A stretch of DNA of 64,000 bases from Candidatus Gastranaerophilales bacterium (GCA_944325085.1 CALUYT010000013.1:38730-102729); one strand, 5' to 3'. Shown: positions 1 through 8,897, counted from the first letter of the stretch. Notes: generated from the letters alone by a model not told the origin. Numbers and translations are program-made.

Positions 1-246
1 TCTACCAAACAAATTTTCAAACCAACCGGTCAAAGGAAGAAACACAGCATTTGCAACCATATAACTTGTTATTACCCAATTAGCTTCATCTAATGTAGCT
101 CCAAAATATCCTGCAATATGAGGAATTGCTACATTTGTTTCTGATGTTGCAAGCATAGCAAATGCCGTAGGAAATAATATTGTTAAAGCAACAAGCCAAA
201 CAGGTATATTTTTTGAATCCATATTAATTGATTTGGTATTATCCAT
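1..246 (-). CDS. EmrB/QacA-type MFS drug exporter, N-terminal part only
   Basis: The reading frame starts at the ATG at 246-244 and runs off the left edge, so 82 residues are visible. After a short polar head comes a hydrophobic segment starting near residue 15 (PVWLVALTILFPTAFAML), then the signature region of the DHA2 family: TSETNVAIPHIAG, then ANWVITSYMVANAVFLPL and TGWFENLFGR. Members are 14-helix proton-driven exporters of the inner membrane, often paired with an EmrA-type adaptor and a TolC channel; a TolC family gene lies at 41.4 kb but is not linked to it. There is no clear ribosome site. A TAAAAT box lies six bases before the ATG, so the message may be leaderless. The gene is divergent from proC. 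The family call is firm; the substrate is unknown. Confidence 0.8.
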   Translation of the reverse strand, partial: MDNTKSINMDSKNIPVWLVALTILFPTAFAMLATSETNVAIPHIAGYFGATLDEANWVITSYMVANAVFLPLTGWFENLFGR

Positions 247-368
247 ATCATAATTTTATTACAAATATATTTTCAATTATTTTATTTATACAACGGTTGT
301 TTTTCTTGACTTAAATCAATTACTTTGTATCATATAATCAAAGTTTAAAAAGAAAAGAGGTTAAAAAA

Positions 369-1178
369 ATGGAAAACAAAACAATAGGTTTTATTGGTGC
401 GGGGAAAATGGCAAGTGCTATTATTAAAGGTTTATTGAGTTCAAAAACGTTTGACAATAAACATGTTTTAGCAGCCGAAATAAATGAAGACTCTGCAAAA
501 AGAGCATCTGAAAACTTTAATATAACAGTATTAAAAGAAGCAACTGAAGTTATAAAAGCTTCAGATATTATATTAATTGCAACAAAACCATTTGTAGTTC
601 CTGAACTTTTAGAATCTATAAAAGATGTAATAACTAAAGATAAACTAATTATTTCTATAGCTGCAGGAATAACATTTGAAAAAATCGAAAAAGCACTAGG
701 CAAAGATAAAAGAATTATAAGAGTAATGCCAAATACACCAGCACTTGTAGAAAGTGGAATGAGCGCAGTATGTAAAAATGAAAGTGCAAATAATGAAGAT
801 TTAGAAATAGTTAAAACTATTTTTTCTAAAATAGGAAAAGTAATAACTTGCCAAGAAAAAGATATCGACGCAATAACTGGAGTATCAGGTTCTGGACCGG
901 CATTTTATTATTACATAATAGATAAAATAGCAAAAGCCGGAGAAAAATTAGGCTTAGATTACCAAACAGCCTTAACACTTTCAGCACAAACTGCTCTAGG
1001 AGCAGCAAAAATGATTCAAGAAACAGGTAACACTCCACAAGATTTAATTACCGCCGTAACAACTCCAGGTGGAACTACAGCAGAAGGAAATAAAGTTTTG
1101 AATGAAAGTAATATAGATGAAATTCTATATGAAACAGTGAAAAAAACTGCTGAAAAATCTGCAATTATGAGTAAATAA
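369..1178 (+). CDS. proC: pyrroline-5-carboxylate reductase
   Basis: ProC makes L-proline from 1-pyrroline-5-carboxylate with NAD(P)H, the last step of proline synthesis, in the cytoplasm. The 269 residues are full length for the family. The Rossmann glycine motif GFIGAGKM is at residues 7-14. The conserved RVMPNTPALVESGMSAV segment follows mid-protein, then GSGPAFYYY and, near the C-terminus, TTPGGTTAEG, which belong to the substrate-binding helical domain. The ATG is preceded by AGAGG nine bases upstream. A TATAAT box at 333-338 is a likely -10, but the nearest TTGACT (306-311) sits 21 bases away, longer than ideal. The gene appears monocistronic, with a hairpin after its stop. Confidence 0.95.
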   Translation: MENKTIGFIGAGKMASAIIKGLLSSKTFDNKHVLAAEINEDSAKRASENFNITVLKEATEVIKASDIILIATKPFVVPELLESIKDVITKDKLIISIAAGITFEKIEKALGKDKRIIRVMPNTPALVESGMSAVCKNESANNEDLEIVKTIFSKIGKVITCQEKDIDAITGVSGSGPAFYYYIIDKIAKAGEKLGLDYQTALTLSAQTALGAAKMIQETGNTPQDLITAVTTPGGTTAEGNKVLNESNIDEILYETVKKTAEKSAIMSK

Positions 1179-1197
1179 AATAAAATAAAATAATAAT

Positions 1198-1253
1198 AAT
1201 AACACCTTTTAATTTGATAAATATTTAGTTTTATTAACCTGAAAGGTGTTATT
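1198..1253. terminator. candidate terminator after proC
   Basis: A perfect 12-base inverted repeat (AATAACACCTTT / AAAGGTGTTATT) with a 32-base AT-rich loop lies 20 bases after the proC stop and is followed by TTATTAC. The long loop and weak U-run lower confidence. Confidence 0.5.
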
Positions 1254-1290
1254 TTATTACTAAAAATTATACTTGTGGTTAAATAAAAAT

Positions 1291-2832
1291 ATGAACGTTT
1301 CTGCAATTACAAACCTTTATTCTTATAATAAAGATCAAAATTACATACAAAATTCACAACCTAATTTTACCGGAATGACAAAATTAATGAAAAGAAAGAT
1401 TTATATTGACGGTAAAAAGGATATTTTGAAATTAATTGAAAAAAGAAAAGAAAACCAAAGCACAGTTGTTGGGCAATTGCCTGGCGGAATGTTTGCAAAA
1501 TTAACTAAAAACAAATCTGAAAGAGCATCCGCCATAAAAGAAATCATAAATACATTTGGAGAAATTGCACAAGAACTTAGAGATTTCAAATGTGGTGGCA
1601 ACCTTACTGATATAGAGTATAAAAATAGAAGAAATGAATCTACCGTAGAAAAACTAAAAAAAGTTCTTGAAAAATATAACCTAAATACAAAAAATGAAAA
1701 TATAGATTTGGAATTTTTAGGCAAAGGAGACTATGGTAGTGCATATAGAATTCACGGAATTCACGATGACATAACAAATGATGACTATATAATAAAAGTC
1801 CATACAGTAGCAGACAGAGGTCCAAACTGGCACAGATATAAAAGCCATGGAAATTATGCAGAACCAAATACCGCTGTTTACTGGTCAAATCTATGGGGCG
1901 GAACTACGCAACGTGGTAAATTTTATTTTGCAGACATCGACAAAGGTTATATGGTTGATAATTATATTGACCTAAAAACCCCTCCATACAAAAGAGAAGT
2001 TAATGAATACACAGCAGGTTTAAAATTAACAGATGAAGAACTTGCCAGAAACGGTCACAATAAAATTAATGGTTATAGTATTGACTGGGGTGGTGTTAGA
2101 GTTGTCAACCGTATAAAAAATGAAAGTAAAACAGCACGAGCAGTTTTACATCATATAAAAAAGACAACACGATTATTCAGAGAAATAGAATGGGAAAAAT
2201 TATTTACCAGCAGAAATTTTGATACTACGCAAAAAGAAGCAGGACTTGCACTTTCAATAAAACATTTACCTGATAAAAACAAAACACAATATATTGAAAA
2301 ATGTATGGATCTAAATAAACCAATGATAGACCAAGCTTTAAGCTATGTATTAAAATACTTGCCACATGAACAAGCGCTAAAATATTTTGAAAAACTTATG
2401 GCTAGAAATGAAGAAATTACTCAAACTATTTTGATGAATGAAATACCTTTATTAGCCAGAAAACCTTTACCTGAAGCTTATGATGATATGAATATTCCAA
2501 AAGATCAAATCATACCTCAAAAGATTAAAGAATTTTATGATATAGCAAAAAAATATGCAATTCCAGAATCCAGAGAACATTTAGCAAGTTATGTACACCT
2601 TCTGCCAAAAGAAAACATAATTCCGGAATTTAATGAGCTTATAAAAATAGATGATTACAATATATACGATAGAATGCTGCATAAAATAAGAATTGTTCCG
2701 GAAGAAGAATTTCCTTTTGATTTAAAATTTGAAATGCTTAATACAATAGAAAAAGCAGTTAAACACCCATATTTAAAAGAACACACAAATGAAATAAGAA
2801 TATATACAATAAGAAAAACACTTGCAGATTAA
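1291..2832 (+). CDS. orphan protein with N-terminal NFTG motif and protein-kinase-like core
   Basis: A 513-residue protein not recognised as any named family. I start it at ATG 1291; a TTG at 1273 would add six residues. The N-terminus is rich in Asn, Tyr and Gln and ends in PNFTG at residues 24-28, a motif shared with other orphans here. Residues 142-150 (EFLGKGDYG) look like a kinase glycine-rich loop. YIIKVH near 169 could hold the ATP-anchoring lysine, GYMVDNY near 222 a hinge, and NGHNKINGYSIDWGG (254-268) the catalytic loop running into a DFG-like IDWGG. The C-terminal 200 residues look helical. No Shine-Dalgarno is visible; TATACT (1268-1273) may be the -10. The kinase-like fold is my inference from motif order; activity is unproven. 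Confidence 0.6.
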   Translation: MNVSAITNLYSYNKDQNYIQNSQPNFTGMTKLMKRKIYIDGKKDILKLIEKRKENQSTVVGQLPGGMFAKLTKNKSERASAIKEIINTFGEIAQELRDFKCGGNLTDIEYKNRRNESTVEKLKKVLEKYNLNTKNENIDLEFLGKGDYGSAYRIHGIHDDITNDDYIIKVHTVADRGPNWHRYKSHGNYAEPNTAVYWSNLWGGTTQRGKFYFADIDKGYMVDNYIDLKTPPYKREVNEYTAGLKLTDEELARNGHNKINGYSIDWGGVRVVNRIKNESKTARAVLHHIKKTTRLFREIEWEKLFTSRNFDTTQKEAGLALSIKHLPDKNKTQYIEKCMDLNKPMIDQALSYVLKYLPHEQALKYFEKLMARNEEITQTILMNEIPLLARKPLPEAYDDMNIPKDQIIPQKIKEFYDIAKKYAIPESREHLASYVHLLPKENIIPEFNELIKIDDYNIYDRMLHKIRIVPEEEFPFDLKFEMLNTIEKAVKHPYLKEHTNEIRIYTIRKTLAD

Positions 2833-2840
2833 GCATTAAA

Positions 2841-2865
2841 AAAAGCGATTTAAAAATCGCTTTTT
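2841..2865. terminator. bidirectional terminator between the kinase-like orphan and tRNA-Gln
   Basis: AAAAGCGATTT and AAATCGCTTTT form a hairpin with a two-base centre and A/T runs on both sides, so it can stop the rightward orphan gene and the leftward tRNA gene. Confidence 0.75.
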
Positions 2866-2869
2866 AAAA

Positions 2870-2942
2870 CTGGGGCGGAAGGATTCGAACCTCCGGGATG
2901 GCTGGACCAAAACCAGCTGCCTTACCACTTGGCGACGCCCCA
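2870..2942 (-). tRNA. trnQ: tRNA-Gln (UUG anticodon)
   Basis: Read leftward, the acceptor stem TGGGGCG pairs with CGCCCCA and is followed by discriminator G. The anticodon stem GCTGG/CCAGC encloses the seven-base loop TTTTGGT, giving anticodon TTG (Gln). The T arm carries GGTTCGAATCC. The 3' CCA is not encoded (TTT follows), so it must be added after transcription. The total of 73 bases is normal. Confidence 0.95.
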
Positions 2943-3072
2943 TTATCTGTTCGTCACATTTATTATTTTATTCGGTAAAAATTTATTGTCAATAATAATT
3001 CTTTTGACAAATTGAAAAATTTAGCAAAATTTTTATTTATAAGGTTTAATACTTATACTAAAGGAGAATATA

Positions 3073-3561
3073 ATGCAAGTTTCTAAAATTTTTCAAAATG
3101 CCGTAAATAATGGAGGGCAAATTCTTGAAAACGGTTCTGTTTATACATGCCAAAAATCCAAACACTATCCAAACAGATTTATACAAAAAGTTATAACCCC
3201 AACAGGTAATTATACTATTCAAGTAAGCGAAAATGGGAACATAATCAAACGAATTGCAAAATTCTTTTTAGAAAATAATTCTACACTTACTGATACTTGG
3301 GATTTTTCAAAATCAAAAGGAATTCATTTAAGTTCAGTTTTATTAAATGAACAAAAATCTATTTTAAGTCGAGTATTTGATAAAGTTGGAGAAAAAAATA
3401 TCAAACAAGATGGACTTATTTATCTTCACCATTTTGGCAAACCTGATATATACACAACTGAAGTAAGAACATTAAACGGAATAACTTCAACTCCAAAATT
3501 ATTTAGTAAAAACACTTGGTTAAATGATGAATTTTATAAACACTTTAACATACAGGCTTAA
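3073..3561 (+). CDS. hypothetical protein, 162 residues
   Basis: I do not recognise this protein. It is preceded by a strong ribosome site (AAAGGAGAATATA then ATG), which supports it being real. It is soluble with no signal peptide. Residues 24-55 look beta-rich (VYTCQKSKHYPNRFIQKV then NYTIQVSENGNIIKRI); the rest mixes short helices and strands with little low complexity. Its last 17 bases overlap the end of the convergent nif3-like gene, so the two share their 3' ends without a terminator between them. No function is proposed. Confidence 0.7.
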   Translation: MQVSKIFQNAVNNGGQILENGSVYTCQKSKHYPNRFIQKVITPTGNYTIQVSENGNIIKRIAKFFLENNSTLTDTWDFSKSKGIHLSSVLLNEQKSILSRVFDKVGEKNIKQDGLIYLHHFGKPDIYTTEVRTLNGITSTPKLFSKNTWLNDEFYKHFNIQA

Positions 3562-4243
3562 ATGGGGTATCTTCTTTTGCGAAAACAACCTCAATTCCAC
3601 CAGAAATAATTTGTTCTAATACAGGCAATATTAAAATTTCTGACTCAAAATGCCCAATATCATAAACTACAATTTCACTATCTAAAGCAGTATGGAATTT
3701 CAAATCCCCTGTAACCAAACAATCTGCACCCAAAAGTTTTGCTTCTGAAATAAATTCAGAACCACTGCCGGCACAAAATGCAACTCTTTTTAAATCTTTG
3801 ACATGCCTGTTATTTATAACTCTAGCAGTAGGAAACTTTGATGAAATAATTTGAGAAAAATTTTCAATACTTACAACACTTTCAAACTCAATAAACCTTA
3901 GAAATTCGTGACTTATGAAATTATTATATTTTTCCAAATTCAAATTTTTTATAATAGTATCAGTAGTTCCGCCATTTGCTTTGTCAAGATTAGTATGAGC
4001 GCAATACATATCAATATTTTTCCACCCGCAAGGAACAAAAAATGCAGGATGATGAGAAATTATCATATCACAACTTAAACTTTCTGCTTGAGATACGATA
4101 TCCTCTGTTGGAGTTAAACATAACATAATTTTAGAAACATCTTTTTTTCCTGTTTCAACTAACCAACCTGAAGCGTCCCAACTTTCTGCAGTTTCTAACG
4201 GTGCAAACTTTTCGATTTTGTTAACAATATCATATTTATTCAT
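3545..4243 (-). CDS. Nif3-like dinuclear metal-centre protein
   Basis: Member of the NIF3/YbgI family (annotated in databases as GTP cyclohydrolase 1 type 2-like), a toroidal hexamer with a two-metal site; the physiological role is not settled. At 232 residues it is the short form, without the PII-like insert of the ~370-residue members. Metal ligands visible are SHHPAFF (His64, His65), the AHTNLD segment (His83, Asp87) and GHFESE near residues 197-202. The substrate-pocket stretch CAGSGSEF is intact. Its ATG lies inside the last codons of coaBC (8-base overlap), so it should be translationally coupled to that gene. It is the last gene of the leftward gmk-coaBC-nif3 unit. Confidence 0.85.
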   Translation of the reverse strand: MNKYDIVNKIEKFAPLETAESWDASGWLVETGKKDVSKIMLCLTPTEDIVSQAESLSCDMIISHHPAFFVPCGWKNIDMYCAHTNLDKANGGTTDTIIKNLNLEKYNNFISHEFLRFIEFESVVSIENFSQIISSKFPTARVINNRHVKDLKRVAFCAGSGSEFISEAKLLGADCLVTGDLKFHTALDSEIVVYDIGHFESEILILPVLEQIISGGIEVVFAKEDTPFKPVC

Positions 4244-5411
4244 TAATATACTCTAAAATTTTCCTTGCAATTACTGTTTTTGATGCTTTTTCAATTCTTT
4301 TTAAATTACCATTTTTATCTAAAATTGTAACTTCATTATCATCAGAAGAAAAACCGATATCCTTGCGAGAAATATCATTTGCCACCAAAAAATCACAACC
4401 CTTCTTTTGGATTTTTTCTTTTGCATTTTCTAGCAAATTTTCACTTTCTGCACAAAAACCAACAACTATTTGAGAAGTTTTTTTATCACATAAGCCTTTT
4501 AAAATATCCGGATTTTTAACCAATTCCAAAATTAATGTATCCTCTGATGTTTTCTTCATTTTTTGTTCGGAATAATTCTTTACTCTATAATCTGCAACAG
4601 CCGCAGCCATAACAACAATATCAGAATTTTCGAATTCTTGATCTAAAGCATTTTGCATATCAATAGCAGACTTAACTTTAACAATTTTAAATGGAGCTGT
4701 AAAGTCTTTTGTTGTAATAAGAACCACATTAGCACCCATATCTTTTGCAACTTTCGCAATTGCAAATCCCATTTTACCTGATGAATAATTGGAAATATAT
4801 CTAACAGGATCAATATCTTCAATAGTTCCACCGGAAGTTACTACAACTTTTTTACCTTCCAATATTTTAGAATAATTTAGGGCTTCAACAACAGCAGAAT
4901 ATATTTTTTCAATAGAGCAAAGCCTTCCTTTTCCAATATATCCACAAGCTAAAAAACCACTATCCGGTTCTAAAAATTCAACACCTAAATTTCTCAACTT
5001 TGAAATATTTTCCTGAATAACCGGATTATTCCACATATTGCAATTCATAGCAGGTGCAATAATCATTTTTTTTGAAAAAGCACAAGCAATTGATGTTAAC
5101 AAATTATCAGCAACTCCTTGAGCAATTTTAGAAATTGTATTTGCTGTAGCCGGCGCAATTAGCATAATATCGGATTCATCAGCCAACGATATATGTTCAG
5201 GTTTCCAATTTTTTACATCAAATTCTTGAACATAAACCTCATTTTGACTTAAATTTTGCAAAGTTAATTTGGTAACAAAATTCAACGCATTAGGAGTTGC
5301 CACAACTTTTACACTTGCGCCGTTTTTCTTAAATTTTCTAATTAATTCACAAATTTTATATGCTGCAATACCGCCTGTAATCCCAATTAATATAGTTTTA
5401 CCGCTAAGCAT
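4236..5411 (-). CDS. coaBC: bifunctional phosphopantothenoylcysteine synthetase/decarboxylase
   Basis: CoaBC carries two consecutive steps of coenzyme A synthesis: CoaB joins cysteine to 4'-phosphopantothenate using CTP, and the flavoprotein CoaC decarboxylates the product. The 391 residues have the usual order. The CoaC part comes first, with GITGGIAAYK at the N-terminus, PEHISLADE holding the catalytic His, PATANTISKIA, and APAMNCNMWNNP with the conserved Cys/Asn loop. The CoaB part follows with TSGGTIEDIDPVRYISN, SSGKMG and the KMKK...VKNPDIL region of the nucleotide site. It starts two bases after the gmk stop and overlaps nif3, so the three form one transcript. Confidence 0.95.
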   Translation of the reverse strand: MLSGKTILIGITGGIAAYKICELIRKFKKNGASVKVVATPNALNFVTKLTLQNLSQNEVYVQEFDVKNWKPEHISLADESDIMLIAPATANTISKIAQGVADNLLTSIACAFSKKMIIAPAMNCNMWNNPVIQENISKLRNLGVEFLEPDSGFLACGYIGKGRLCSIEKIYSAVVEALNYSKILEGKKVVVTSGGTIEDIDPVRYISNYSSGKMGFAIAKVAKDMGANVVLITTKDFTAPFKIVKVKSAIDMQNALDQEFENSDIVVMAAAVADYRVKNYSEQKMKKTSEDTLILELVKNPDILKGLCDKKTSQIVVGFCAESENLLENAKEKIQKKGCDFLVANDISRKDIGFSSDDNEVTILDKNGNLKRIEKASKTVIARKILEYINE

Positions 5412-5413
5412 AA

Positions 5414-5974
5414 TTATAAAAGTTCCTTTTTCGTAATTTCTTCAATTTCGCTAACAGCACGCTCTAAATCATCATTTACTACAACATAATCATACTGTTT
5501 AGAACGTTCTAATTCTATTTTAACTAAGTCTAAACGTTTTTTTATAGTTTCTTCATCTTCAGTATGACGACCTCTGAGTCTGTTTTCAAGTTCTTGCACA
5601 CTAGGTGGAGCAATAAATATCAAAACAGCTTCAGGCATCTTTTTCTTAACTTGCAAAGCACCTTGAGTTTCAATTTCAAGAATTATATTCATACCTTCAG
5701 CAAATTTTTGATGAATATATTTTTGCTTTGTACCATAAAAATTTCCTGCAAACTGAGCATGTTCTAGGAATTTATCTTTTTTTATACAATCTTCAAATTC
5801 TTCTCTAGTCAAGAAAAAATAATTAACACCATCAACCTCACCAGGACGAGGTTTTCTTGTAGTACAAGAAACAGAAAGCATAAATTCATCGGAGTTCCTT
5901 GCCATAAACTCTTTTAAAACTGTGCCTTTTCCAACACCTGAACAACCTGAAATTACAAACAACTTTTTATTCAT
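5414..5974 (-). CDS. gmk: guanylate kinase
   Basis: Gmk phosphorylates GMP to GDP with ATP, feeding GTP synthesis and clearing the (p)ppGpp branch. At 186 residues it is a little shorter than the E. coli enzyme (207) but has the full set: P-loop SGCSGVGKGT at residues 9-18, the GMP-binding segment SCTTRKPRPGEVDGVNYFF, the ETQGAL region and the lid stretch RLRGRHTEDEE. There is no ribosome site upstream. Instead TATAAT ends seven bases before the ATG, so transcription should begin at or next to the start codon. It heads the leftward coaBC-nif3 unit, 39 bases after the XRE regulator stop. Confidence 0.95.
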   Translation of the reverse strand: MNKKLFVISGCSGVGKGTVLKEFMARNSDEFMLSVSCTTRKPRPGEVDGVNYFFLTREEFEDCIKKDKFLEHAQFAGNFYGTKQKYIHQKFAEGMNIILEIETQGALQVKKKMPEAVLIFIAPPSVQELENRLRGRHTEDEETIKKRLDLVKIELERSKQYDYVVVNDDLERAVSEIEEITKKELL

Positions 5975-6009
5975 AGACTGATTATACTATGAAGATTTTA
6001 AAATATAAA
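5975..6009 (-). promoter_or_regulatory. candidate leaderless promoter of gmk
   Basis: On the minus strand: TTTATA (6009-6004), 17-base spacer, TATAAT (5986-5981), six bases, then ATG at 5974. With the usual -10 to +1 distance, transcription would start at the A of the ATG. No Shine-Dalgarno is present. Confidence 0.6.
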
Positions 6010-6013
6010 TATT

Positions 6014-6343
6014 TTATCTTAATTCTTTAATAGATGTAATTGTTTTTAATAAAAATTTTAATTCTTTTTTATTTAATTTTTTCATTTCTATTTTAATTTT
6101 ATCTACAAGCTGATTTTCTTCAGAGTTGTCATAAGAAAACAAGTCTTTAACTTCAACCTTAAGAACATCAGCTAATTTAATAATGTTTTTTAGTGTAGGG
6201 AAATGGCTTCCATTCTCCATTTTACAAAGGTGTTGCGGATCCATCCAAATACGTTCAGCAAGTTCTTCTTGAGTAAGATTTTGTAGCTTACGCAATTCTC
6301 GAACACGATTACCAAATAAAGTTTTTAATTGCTGTTCGTTCAT
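6014..6343 (-). CDS. XRE-family helix-turn-helix regulator
   Basis: A 109-residue DNA-binding protein. Residues 10-65 form a classical Cro/C1-type domain: VRELRKLQNLTQEELAERI, then WMDPQHLCKMENGSHFPTLKN, LADVLKVEVKDLF. The remaining ~40 residues are a lysine-rich helical tail (KIEMKKLNKKELKFLLKTI), probably for dimerisation. The ribosome site AGGTGAT precedes the ATG. It is divergent from the 750-residue glycosyltransferase at 6496; the shared 152-base region holds dyads that could be its operators. Regulation of itself and that neighbour is a reasonable inference but not shown. Confidence 0.85.
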   Translation of the reverse strand: MNEQQLKTLFGNRVRELRKLQNLTQEELAERIWMDPQHLCKMENGSHFPTLKNIIKLADVLKVEVKDLFSYDNSEENQLVDKIKIEMKKLNKKELKFLLKTITSIKELR

Positions 6344-6495
6344 ATTATCACCTACATTCTACCTATTAAGGAGAATAGCTATAATGTGATGAGATGACAA
6401 GAATAATTTGACATTTTTGTTATTTCATGACATGTATTATTGCGTTAACTTGATATTCTTTATCAAGAAATGTTGGAATTAAGGAGGTTAAATTT
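6344..6495. promoter_or_regulatory. divergent control region with operator-like repeats
   Basis: Between the XRE gene and the glycosyltransferase gene. It holds TGACA three times in the same orientation (6395-6399, 6409-6413, 6428-6432) and a perfect dyad CTTGATA-TTCTT-TATCAAG (6449-6467). TTGACA at 6408-6413 could be a rightward -35, though the best -10 (TATTAT, 6435-6440) is 21 bases away. These are plausible binding sites for the adjacent regulator. Confidence 0.4.
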
Positions 6496-8748
6496 ATGTC
6501 ACAGCCAAAGGTGTCTGTTATTGTTGCAGTTTATAATGTAGAGGATTATTTGGTGCAATGCCTGGATTCTGTTGTTAATCAGACTCTTAAAGATATTGAA
6601 ATAATTTGTATGGATGACTGTTCGACAGATAAATCACTTGAAATTTTAAAGGAATATAGAAAAAAGGATAATAGAATAAAAGTTTTGGAATTTGGTGAAA
6701 ATGTTGGCCAAGGAAAAACAAGAAATGTAGCGTTAGATATTGCAAAAGGCGAATATATAATGTTTCTTGATGGGGATGATTGGCTGGAATTAAATGCTTG
6801 CGAGAAGGCTTATGAACATATAAAAGCAAATAATAATGATTTTGCATATTTTAATATGTTTGATTATTTTGAAAATAAAGATGTAAAGCATGTTAATACA
6901 AGAAGATTGAGACATTTTACAAATTTTTCTACGTCTCAAAATATACGTTTGTATGAATATGATGACTGGTTTATTACAACTGGTGAACCTTGGTATAAGA
7001 TATATAAAAGAGATTTTTTAAATAATAATAATATAAGATTTTCTAATTTAAGAATATGTGAAGACGTACCGTTTTATATAAAAGTTATTGTATGTGCAGA
7101 GACTGTTTCAGTTTTAAATCTTCCTTTATATAACTATAGGATCCGAGATAATTCTTGTGGTACAACATGTGTTTATAATTGGAAGGATTTATTTAGCGCA
7201 CGTAAAGAGTCTTATAATTACATTATAAAATCTTCACATTCAGAGAAATTTTTAAAAGTTTTCTTACCATATTGTATAAATACTCTTTTGTATTGGTATG
7301 ATCGATTTTCACGAATTGATTCTTCAATTTCAAAAGATTTTTATATAGAACTTCGTAAATACTTTATGGAATTTGATAACGAATATAATATTGAAGAATT
7401 TAAAGAAAAAATTAATTATCCAAAATTTAAAAGAATATTAAAATATAATTGGTCAACAAAGTGTTTTATGGATTTTATTCATTTATTATTTTCGATCACC
7501 AATACAAAGAAACATAAGGTGATAACGTTTTTGGGAATAAAATTAAAAATCAAAAGATTTTCAATGAATAAAAAGTATAAAAGTCTATGCAAAAAATATA
7601 AAAAGACTATAAAACGACTTCAAAAAGAGGCAAAAAACAGGAAAATACGAGTTGCATTTTATGTCAATGATACCCGTTGGAAATGTCAAAATTTATATGA
7701 TTTGATGTCAAAAGATGAACATTATGAGCCTTTTATTATTGTTGGGAAACATTCTACAGGACCTCATAAATATGAACAGCAATCAGAAAGTGAATTAAAA
7801 CAGATATATGAAGATTATAAGTCTAAGGGGATGAATGTAGAATTGGCATATCATGATGAAAATGGAGATGTTCCGTTATCAGAATTTCATCCTGATGTTA
7901 TATTCTATTCAAGACCTTGGGGTATTTCTGCAATGCATAGTATATCAAATTCTGCAGAATTTGCACTAACTTGTTATGTTCCATATTTTATATCAAATTC
8001 TCCTGCAAGTGTAGAGGCAGGGTCATTATTTCAGAATATATTATGGCGTTATTATGTAATAAATGAAGATTTAAAAAAAGAATATAAAAAGGTAATGAAA
8101 AATAAAGGTAAAAATTTGCGAGCTGTCGGGTATCCGTTTTTAGAGGATTACAAAAAACAAGATGATACAGAAAAAAAATATGTTATTTACGCTCCGCACT
8201 GGACAGTAGGTAAAAACTTTATAAAATATGCGACATTTGAATGGAATGGGGAATATATATTGAATTTTGCCAAACAACATCCTGAATTAAATTGGGTATT
8301 TAAGCCTCATCCGATATTAAAAGGTACATTAGTTGATACCGGAGTTATGACAAAAGAAGAGACTGATAGCTATTGGGCAGAGTGGGACAAAATAGGAATA
8401 AAATATGAAGGAGCCGACTATCTACCGTTATTTAAAGCTTCAAAAGCTTTGATTACAGATTGTGGATCATTTTTGGCAGAATATATGCCAACAAAAAATC
8501 CTGTAATTTTATTGCGTTCAGACATAGCTACCCCGTATAATTTTTTAGCTCAAAAAGTTACAAAATATTATTATAAAGCTCATAATCTGGAAGAATTGTC
8601 AGATTTATTTAATGAGGTATTGTTAAAAGGAAATGATATAAATAAAAAGCAACGTTTGCAGATGCTGGAAGATTTGCATTTAGTAAATTCAGCATCTGAA
8701 AATATTTTGCGAGATTTAGATAAAACTTTATGTATAGAACAAAATTAA
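6496..8748 (+). CDS. fused GT2 glycosyltransferase and CDP-glycerol glycerophosphotransferase
   Basis: A 750-residue two-domain enzyme for surface polymer assembly. Residues 4 to about 230 are a GT-A family 2 domain: VSVIVAVYNVEDYL, MDDCSTDKS, GQGKTRN and the metal-binding FLDGDD, with ICEDVPF further on. Residues 323-355 contain the linker module FSITNTKKHKVITFLGIK, also found in the 56-60 kb enzymes. From about 385 a TagB/TagF-like domain follows, with YAPHWTVGK, WVFKPHPIL and ALITDCGSF, the HxxxK-type and S/T-D-x-S-like features of glycerophosphotransferases. It probably adds a sugar and a glycerol phosphate to one acceptor. A strong ribosome site (AAGGAGG) precedes the ATG, and the gene is monocistronic. 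Base use looks somewhat more G/T-rich than the neighbours, which could reflect transfer. Confidence 0.85.
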   Translation: MSQPKVSVIVAVYNVEDYLVQCLDSVVNQTLKDIEIICMDDCSTDKSLEILKEYRKKDNRIKVLEFGENVGQGKTRNVALDIAKGEYIMFLDGDDWLELNACEKAYEHIKANNNDFAYFNMFDYFENKDVKHVNTRRLRHFTNFSTSQNIRLYEYDDWFITTGEPWYKIYKRDFLNNNNIRFSNLRICEDVPFYIKVIVCAETVSVLNLPLYNYRIRDNSCGTTCVYNWKDLFSARKESYNYIIKSSHSEKFLKVFLPYCINTLLYWYDRFSRIDSSISKDFYIELRKYFMEFDNEYNIEEFKEKINYPKFKRILKYNWSTKCFMDFIHLLFSITNTKKHKVITFLGIKLKIKRFSMNKKYKSLCKKYKKTIKRLQKEAKNRKIRVAFYVNDTRWKCQNLYDLMSKDEHYEPFIIVGKHSTGPHKYEQQSESELKQIYEDYKSKGMNVELAYHDENGDVPLSEFHPDVIFYSRPWGISAMHSISNSAEFALTCYVPYFISNSPASVEAGSLFQNILWRYYVINEDLKKEYKKVMKNKGKNLRAVGYPFLEDYKKQDDTEKKYVIYAPHWTVGKNFIKYATFEWNGEYILNFAKQHPELNWVFKPHPILKGTLVDTGVMTKEETDSYWAEWDKIGIKYEGADYLPLFKASKALITDCGSFLAEYMPTKNPVILLRSDIATPYNFLAQKVTKYYYKAHNLEELSDLFNEVLLKGNDINKKQRLQMLEDLHLVNSASENILRDLDKTLCIEQN

Positions 8749-8771
8749 AAGCATTTACCCCACTTAATTCC

Positions 8772-8809
8772 AAAAATGTGGTTGGGAATATCCTTCCACA
8801 TTTTTTTTT
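8772..8809 (+). terminator. terminator after the GT2/CDP-glycerol transferase gene
   Basis: AAAAATGTGG (8772-8781) pairs with CCACATTTTT (8796-8805), followed by a run of T to 8809; typical Rho-independent form. Confidence 0.8.
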
Positions 8810-8897
8810 GTGAATAATTAATTTTTCCTTAACTTTATTAATATTTTAAAAAAGTCGTTGTATAAATATAGAGTAAAGAGAGAAAAGGAGTTGAACT

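Noticed and set aside
8811..8897. CIRCE (HrcA) element before groES
   Set aside because: I looked for TTAGCACTC-N9-GAGTGCTAA or a close form and found none in the 87 bases upstream.
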